Below the pieces are notes generated by a model. That model was given only the letters and a program-made list of their open reading frames with translations, was not told where the DNA came from and made no database searches. Of a stretch of DNA of 60,757 bases, positions 55,517 through 60,757 are shown in pieces. The DNA comes from Streptomyces phaeoluteigriseus. GTDB taxonomy: Bacteria > Actinomycetota > Actinomycetes > Streptomycetales > Streptomycetaceae. Position numbers and translations under genes: made by a program. The stretch lies in contig NZ_MPOH02000019.1 of assembly GCF_001896135.2 (NCBI RefSeq), positions 249,077-309,833 on the forward strand. Reading direction: 5' to 3'. Every line of letters starts with the position of its first letter. Within the stretch, counting starts at the first letter, position 1.

Positions 55517-55715
55517 GCCGCACGGGGCGGAACATGGCGCCGCCCGTCCGCACAGCACCGGGCGAGAGCTTCACGGCGACGGCACGGCTGCCAGCCCGGC
55601 TCAGGTCCCGTTGAGCCACCACAACCCCAACCCGCCGACACGTTCCGCACAGCACCCGGCGAGAACCTGACGGTGACGGCACGGCTCCCGGCGGCTCAGA
55701 TCCGGATGAGCCGCC
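55448..55715 (+). repeat. Tandem triplication of the histidine kinase 3' end
   Basis: Three ~97-base units start at 55448, 55546 and 55642 with GTCCGCACAGCA (or GTTCCGCACAGCA). They proceed through GGCGAG, a GACGGTACGGCT-like core, and a GGCTCAGRTCC...GAGCC end. The first is the real gene end (VRTALGEGLTVTVRLPTRLRSG stop). The others are diverged non-coding copies that fill most of the 264-base gap behind the kinase. Confidence 0.8.
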
Positions 55716-55780
55716 ACAGGCGGAGCACGGCGCCGCCGTCCGCCGGACACCAGCGTCGCCGACGTCCACGTCGGTGCTTC

Positions 55781-57057
55781 TCAGGCCTGCTTCGACGCCA
55801 GTTCGATGACGGTGATGTCCGACGGGGCACCCACGCGCGTGGGCGGGCCCCAGGCTCCGGCGCCGCGCGAGACGTACAGCTGGGTGTCGCCGTAGCGCTC
55901 CAGGCCCGCGACGGTCGGTTCGCGGCCGCGGCCAGGAGGTTGCCGGGCCAGAGCTGGCCGCCGTGGGTGTGGCCGGAGAGCTGGAGGTCGACGCCGTGCT
56001 CGACGGCGTCGTCGATCTGCACGGGCTGGTGGGCGAGGAGCACGCACGCGCGTGCCGTGTCCCGGCCGCCGAGCGCCTTGGTGAAGTCGGGGCCCTGGCC
56101 CTCGCTCTCGCCCGAGATGTCGTTGACGCCGGCCAGGTCGAACCACGGCAGTTCGGTCCGCGCGTTCTCCAGGGGGAGCAGGCCGAGCCGCCGTACCTCG
56201 GCGACCCATTCCTGCGCGCCGGAGAAGTACTCGTGGTTGCCGGTGACGAAGTAGCTGCCGTGACGCGCCTGCAACTGCGCGAGGGGCGCCGCCGCCGGGC
56301 CGAGGTCCTTCACGCTGCCGTCGACCAGGTCGCCGACGACCGCGATCAGGTCGGGCTGCGTGCCGTTGATCGTGTCGACGACCTTCTGCGCGAAGCCGCG
56401 GCCGAGGACGGGGCCCAGGTGGATGTCGCTGACGACGGCGATCCGGTAGCCGTGCGCCCGGCGCGGCAGCCTGGCCAGGGGGACGGTGACCCGCTTCACC
56501 TGAGGGCCGCGCAGTACGCCGTAGGTGCCGTAGCCGACGGTCCCGGCGGCTGCCACGGCCGCGGCGCCGCCGATGACCCGGGAGACGAACAGACGGCGGG
56601 AGGGTGCGGCGAGGAGCACGGAGCCGCTGCCCTCCGGGGCGTCGGGCGGCGCGGGCCTCCCGCTCGCCCGGGAGGACGACGGCACGGTCTCCGTCTCCTC
56701 GTGGCGGGCGTCCACCGGCCGCGCCACCGGCACCTCGGCGGGTGCCCGCCGCTCCAGCAGGCGCCGCAGCAGCGGCCGTACGGCCTCGCCCGCCAGGACC
56801 GCCAGCAGCAGGTAGACCGACAGGGCCAGCCACAGGAAGCCGGGCCAGGCCAGGACGCGCTGGAGCCAGAAGGGGGCGCCGGTGCGCTCGGCGACCAGCG
56901 CGCCCACGGCGAGGGCCCAGCCGCCCGCGATCAGCACCGCGCCGCCGCGCCGGACCCAGCCGGTGGCGCGCGTCGTGTCGCGGAACAGGCGGCGCCACAG
57001 GTACCAGTTGGCCCCGACCAGGACGGCCAGGGCGATCAGCACGAAAAGGATGGCCAC
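55781..57057 (-). CDS. Membrane metallophosphoesterase (calcineurin-like), C-terminus frameshifted
   Basis: A ~425-residue protein. The N-terminus has about four helices (MAILFVLIALAVLVGANWYLW, AVLIAGGWALAVGALVAERT), and a Ser/Pro linker follows. The catalytic domain shows metal motifs VVSDIHLGP, VVGDLVDG, TGNHEYFSG, LAHQP and SGHTHGGQLW. Near 55933 a C is missing (CTGGCCGCGG to CTGGCCCGCGG). The corrected frame ends LARGREPTVAGLERYGDTQLY...DITVIELASKQA at 55781. The uncorrected frame runs to 55696 into unrelated sequence. It hydrolyses phosphodiesters or phosphoesters at the membrane; substrate unknown. Confidence 0.87.
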
Positions 57058-57093
57058 GGTTGTCGTATCCCCGCTGTGGTCTTCGGCGTCGGG

Positions 57094-57333
57094 CTATGAG
57101 GTTCGGCGCAGGGCGCGCAGTCCGCGCAACCCGATGCCCCCGACGACCGTCCCCAGTACGAAGGAGACGACGGCGAGCGTCAGATGGACCCAGAAGTAGG
57201 CCGTGGGATCGCCGTCGTCGAACGCGAGCCCGCTGCCGTCCTTGACCAGGTTTTTGACGAAAGTGACCCAGATGATCCAGCTCCAGACCCCGAAGGCGAG
57301 AAGGAACCAGGACACCGGGCGGCTGAGCTTCAT
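57094..57333 (-). CDS. SCO4848-family small membrane protein
   Basis: A 79-residue protein with two helices: MKLSRPVSWFLLAFGVWSWIIWVTFVKNLVKD and VHLTLAVVSFVLGTVVGGIGLRGLRAL, joined by a DDGDPTAYFWV loop. This matches the Streptomyces SCO4848-type family of unknown function. ATG 57333. The gene lies divergent from the D-Ala-D-Ala carboxypeptidase across 91 bases and ends 36 bases before the metallophosphoesterase start, so it may be co-transcribed with it. Confidence 0.88.
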   Translation of the reverse strand: MKLSRPVSWFLLAFGVWSWIIWVTFVKNLVKDGSGLAFDDGDPTAYFWVHLTLAVVSFVLGTVVGGIGLRGLRALRRTS

Positions 57334-57424
57334 GCGTTCAGTATCGCCGCCCGGTGTCCGGTTCCATGAGGGGGGTGGGGAGGGGGGCGGGACTTCCCGT
57401 CGTCTGCCAGGTACTTTCTCCGTC

Positions 57425-58797
57425 GTGCCCGCACCCTTGAAGCAGACCGCCAGGCGAACCCTGCTGGTCACCTCCGCGACCCTCGCGTCCCTCGCGCTGA
57501 CCGCGCCCGTGTCCCTGGCGCGCCGACCCCGACGCCGGCCCCGTCGCCCTCGGCCCCGGTCTCCGGTTCGCCGTCCCCCTCCGGATCGCCGTCGGCCTCC
57601 GGTTCGCCGTCGGCTTCGGCTTCGGCTTCGACCAGTCCGTCGGCCACTCCCCCGGCGAAGATGTCCTCGCTGGGCGGTGCCCGCCTCGGGCAGGCCGGGA
57701 CGCAGGTCCAGCTCACCGGCGGCGCGCCGGTCCTGCCCAAGGACATCAGCGCGCGGTCCTGGATCGTCGCGGACGCCCAGTCCGGCGAGGTGCTCGCCGC
57801 GCACAACGCGCACTGGCGGCTGCCCCCGGCGAGCACCTTGAAGATGCTCTTCGCGGACACCCTCCTGCCGAAGTTCCCCAGGACCACGCAGTACAAGGTC
57901 GAGCGGGAGGACCTGGAGGACCTGGGCGCCGGGTCCAGCCTCGTCGGGATAAAGGAGGGCGAGACCTACTCGGTCCACGACCTGTGGCTCGGTGTCTTCC
58001 TGCGCTCGGGCAACGACGCCGTGCACGTCCTGTCGTCGATGAACGGCGGCGTCGCGGAGACGGTCAGGCAGATGAACGAGCACGCCGAGGAGCTCCAGGC
58101 CCTCGACACCACCGTGGTCTCCCCCGACGGCTACGACGCTCCCCACCAGGTCTCCTCGGCGTACGACCTGACGCTGATCGCCCGCTCCGGGCTCCAGAAG
58201 AAGGACTTCCGGGAGTACTGCTCGACGCTGACCGCGAAGTTCCCGGGTGCCACGACGAAGAACAAGAAGGGCAGGACGGTCCGCGAGACCTTCGAGATCC
58301 AGAACACCAACCGGCTGCTGACCGGCGACTACGACATCAGCCAGTACCAGGGCATCGCGGGCGTGAAGAACGGCAACACCACCAACGCGGGCGCCACCTT
58401 CACCGGCGTCGCCGAGCGCGCCGGGCGGGTGCTGCTCGTCACGGTGATGAACCCGGGCAAGGACGACCACAACGAGGTCTACAAGGAGACCGCCGCCCTC
58501 TTCGACTGGGGCTTCCAGGCGGCCGGCAAGGTGACGCCGGTGGGCGAGCTGGTCCCGCCGAAGGGTGCCGCGCAGGCCGGCGCGCAGCCCGGCGGGAACT
58601 CCGGTGAGGGCGGGGAGGCCGGCGGCGTCGGCAACGTCTCCGAGAAGCCGGTGGCGGGCGCGGTCGCCGAGAACGGCTCCGGTGGCGTCGGGATCGCCAT
58701 GGCGATCACCGGCGGGGTGATCGCGCTGCTCGCCGGTGCCGCGTTCCTGGTCAACCGCCGCTGGCCGCTGCCGGACCTGGTGCGCCGCCGCCGCTGA
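57425..58797 (+). CDS. D-alanyl-D-alanine carboxypeptidase (N-terminus frameshifted)
   Basis: A ~456-residue penicillin-binding protein. The signal peptide starts at GTG 57425 (VPAPLKQTARRTLLVTSATLASLALTAPVSLA). At ~57521 a G is missing (CTGGCGCGCC to CTGGCGGCGCC), after which APTPTPAPSPSAPVSGSP, a Ser/Pro/Ala linker, continues in the main frame. Active-site motifs: SxxK in ASTLKML, SxN in RSGNDA, and KNG in VKNGNT instead of the usual KTG/KSG. A C-terminal helix GIAMAITGGVIALLAGAAFLV anchors it. It trims stem-peptide ends of peptidoglycan. The uncorrected main frame starts at ATG 57661, after the linker. Confidence 0.88.
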
Positions 58798-59722
58798 CCC
58801 CGTCCGGGGCGGCGCCGGGACCGGTGCCCGTCTCCGTGCCGCTCTCCCTGCCGGTTTCCGCGGCGGTGTCGGTGTCGGCGGTCTGCGTCGCCGTCCACGC
58901 GGCGCAGAACAGGACCAGTTTCGCGGTGAAGTTGATCCACAGCAGCAGGGCGATGGGCACGCCGAACGCGCCGTACATGCTCTTCGTGGCCACGCCCTGC
59001 ATATAGCCGCTGAGCAGCAGCTTCAGCAGTTCGAAGCCGACCGCTCCGGTCAGCGCCGCCACGATCAGGCGGCGGCGCGGCGGCTCGACGCCCGGCAGCA
59101 GGGTCAGGACGTACAGCAGGAGCAGGAAGTCCGCGAGGACGGCGACGAGGAAGGCGGCGACCCGCAGCAGGATGCCGCCCCAGCCGGATTCGTCGATGCC
59201 GGCCTGCTCGGTGATCCAGCCGACCATCGCGGAGGCGACGGTGGAGATGGCGAGGGTGGCGAGGACGGCACCGCCGAGGCCGAGGAGGATGCCCAGGTCC
59301 TTGGCCTTGCGCAGGACCGGGTTCTCCTCCTCGACGGGCAGTTCCCACACCGCGCGCAGGCACTCGCGCGTCGAACCGGCCCAGCCGACGCCGGTGAACA
59401 GCAGGGCGACACCGGCGATGAGGCCGATGGTGCCGGCGTTCTGCACCAGGTCGTCGATGTTCAACCGGTCGGAGATGCCGGGCACCTGGTCGGTGATCTT
59501 GTCCTGGAGTTCCTGCTGCCGCTCGGTGCCGAGGGTGGCGGCGCCGATCGTGGCGGCCACGGTGAGCAGCGGGAAGAGGGCGACGAAGCTGGTGAACGTC
59601 ATCGCGGCGGCCAGCATCGTCCACTGCACCCGGTCCAGCCGCTCGTACGACCGCCAGGCGTGCGTGGCCATCAGCCGCGCGATCCACGGCCCGATCCCGG
59701 GGAGCTTTTTCAGCCAGTCCAT
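58751..59722 (-). CDS. YihY/BrkB-family membrane protein
   Basis: A 323-residue protein with about six helices. The family core is WTMLAAAMTFTSFVALFPLLTVAATIG, with GLIAGVALLFTGVGWAGSTRECLRAVW and GVPIALLLWINFTAKLVLFCAAWTA. The C-terminal ~40 residues are a Gly/Thr/Glu-rich tail. ATG 59722 (MDWLKKLPGIGPW) was chosen; an upstream ATG would add an Arg/Ser leader. The 3' end overlaps the convergent carboxypeptidase gene by 47 bases. Function not established; often annotated as ribonuclease BN in error. Confidence 0.9.
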   Translation of the reverse strand: MDWLKKLPGIGPWIARLMATHAWRSYERLDRVQWTMLAAAMTFTSFVALFPLLTVAATIGAATLGTERQQELQDKITDQVPGISDRLNIDDLVQNAGTIGLIAGVALLFTGVGWAGSTRECLRAVWELPVEEENPVLRKAKDLGILLGLGGAVLATLAISTVASAMVGWITEQAGIDESGWGGILLRVAAFLVAVLADFLLLLYVLTLLPGVEPPRRRLIVAALTGAVGFELLKLLLSGYMQGVATKSMYGAFGVPIALLLWINFTAKLVLFCAAWTATQTADTDTAAETGRESGTETGTGPGAAPDGVSGGGAPGPAAASGG

Positions 59723-59842
59723 GATCCGACTCTGCCCTCGTGAGATCCGCGCGGTACTCCCGCCGAGCACCGTGTCGGTCCGTCCACCCGGGAACCGTCT
59801 ACCCCGGATCCGGACGAGGGTGACCGGCGACGGGACCGCGGG

Positions 59843-60757
59843 TCACCAATTGGCCACCGCCAGACCGTACATGGCGAGCCAGGCCAGGCCGATGAGCGAC
59901 AGGGCGCGGTCGCCGAGGACGACCTCCTCGGGTTCGCCCGCGGTCCCGCGGTCGGCGAAGACGGCGTAGCGCAGGACGGCCAGGATGAAGGCGACCACGG
60001 ACAGCTGGCGCCAGGGCAGCACGCTGGTGTGCGGGACGCCGCCCTCCCCCAGGGCCCACAGGCAGTAGCCGAGCACGGCGACGCCGGCCGCGAGCTGCCA
60101 GACGAAGCGCAGGTAGCCGGTGGTGTACTCGGTGAGCAGCGCGCGCGTGGCACCCGCCGTCCCGGCCATCTGGACGGCCTCGGAGTAGCGCTTGGCCGAC
60201 ACCATGAACAGCGCCCCGAACCCGGTGGTGATCAGGAACCAACGCGACAGCGGGATGCCGAGCGCGAGTCCGCCGACCATGGCCCGCATCAGGAACCCGG
60301 TGGTGACGACGACGAGGTCGACGACGAGGACGTGCTTCAGGCTGACGCAGTACGCCAGTTGCATGACCAGGTAGGCGGTCAGGAGTACGGCGACGGCGGG
60401 TGCGGTCAGCCAGGCCGCGGTGGCCGGCGCGATGACCGCGAGGGCCCCTCCGACGGCGTACGCGACAGGCACCGGGACCTGGCCGGCGGCGACCGGGCGG
60501 TGCCGCTTGGTGGGGTGGGCGCGGTCGGCCTCGGCGTCGCGGGCGTCGTTGACCAGGTAGACGGCGGCGGCGCAGGCGGTGAACAGGGCGAGGACGAGGG
60601 CGAGTTCGGTGAGGGCGTGGACGGTGAACAGTTGCCCGGCCGCGGCGGGGGCGGCGATCACGAGGAGGTTCTTGACCCACTGCTTGGGGCGGGCGGTGCG
60701 CAGGAGGCCGGCCAGCAGGGAGCGGGGCGGCGGGGCGGAGTCGGTGCCGGCCTCGGC
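59843..60757 (-). CDS. Decaprenyl-phosphate phosphoribosyltransferase (UbiA family), 5' end cut by the window
   Basis: 305 residues visible; the start lies beyond 60757. A UbiA-type polytopic prenyltransferase with about nine helices. First Asp-rich motif NDARDAEADRAHPTKRHRP; second region DLVVVTTGFLMRAMVGG. It would transfer phosphoribose to decaprenyl phosphate in decaprenylphosphoryl-arabinose/ribose formation, as in actinobacteria. The visible start TARPKQWVKNLLV is the typical N-terminal helix of the family. It precedes the YihY gene on the same strand by 120 bases. Confidence 0.87.
   Translation of the reverse strand, partial: AEAGTDSAPPPRSLLAGLLRTARPKQWVKNLLVIAAPAAAGQLFTVHALTELALVLALFTACAAAVYLVNDARDAEADRAHPTKRHRPVAAGQVPVPVAYAVGGALAVIAPATAAWLTAPAVAVLLTAYLVMQLAYCVSLKHVLVVDLVVVTTGFLMRAMVGGLALGIPLSRWFLITTGFGALFMVSAKRYSEAVQMAGTAGATRALLTEYTTGYLRFVWQLAAGVAVLGYCLWALGEGGVPHTSVLPWRQLSVVAFILAVLRYAVFADRGTAGEPEEVVLGDRALSLIGLAWLAMYGLAVANW

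Overview
This is a high-GC actinobacterial chromosome segment, almost certainly from a Streptomyces. The codon usage, GTG/TTG starts, leaderless promoters and families (SCO4848-type membrane protein, DUF6716 glycosyltransferase, two TM2 proteins, ECF sigma factors) all fit. From memory, the gene order matches the S. coelicolor interval around SCO4846-SCO4901 read backwards. No rRNA, tRNA, CRISPR array, insertion sequence or prophage was seen.

Layout. 0-2.6 kb: small secreted protein, adenosine deaminase, alpha/beta hydrolase. 2.6-8.3 kb: divergent LysR/MFS pair, SigG-like ECF sigma factor overlapped antisense by a STAS gene, then a TetR-SGNH hydrolase operon with a clear operator. 8.3-17.3 kb: a nucleoside uptake and salvage locus (two BMP lipoproteins, ABC ATPase, two permeases, cdd, deoA). 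A TACGCGCGTA-type palindrome recurs before four units of nucleoside genes, including add, which suggests one regulon. 17.3-19.5 kb: M20 amidohydrolase and methyltransferase.

19.5-31.4 kb: cell-wall glycopolymer cluster with repeats at its edge. It holds NeuB, a NeuA-HAD phosphatase fusion, several glycosyltransferase or polysialyltransferase-like proteins and an acyltransferase. This fits Kdn-containing teichulosonic acid synthesis. 31.4-34.3 kb: acyl-CoA mutase large subunit and L,D-transpeptidase. 34.4-40.6 kb: two paralogous pairs of ECF sigma factor plus a membrane protein with a low-complexity tail, followed by small paralogous proteins of unknown function, several with an AGTGTCAC-like box upstream. 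40.7-43.1 kb: GH20 hexosaminidase and OHCU decarboxylase.

43.3-46.8 kb: sdhCDAB with a strong terminator. 46.8-50.8 kb: TM2/DUF2752/TM2 genes, VOC protein, and a small operon (membrane protein, DCC-family thiol protein, TetR regulator) preceded by twin TGAAC-N2-GTTCA palindromes. 50.8-60.8 kb: MMPL transporter, two-component system whose kinase 3' end is triplicated, metallophosphoesterase, SCO4848-family protein, D-Ala-D-Ala carboxypeptidase, YihY/BrkB protein, and the start-truncated decaprenyl-phosphate phosphoribosyltransferase.

Quality note: at least eleven genes are broken by twelve apparent frame changes. Ten are net -1 shifts that a single extra G or C in a G/C-rich run would repair. 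This looks like homopolymer under-calling in the assembly more than biology, so these genes are probably intact in the organism.
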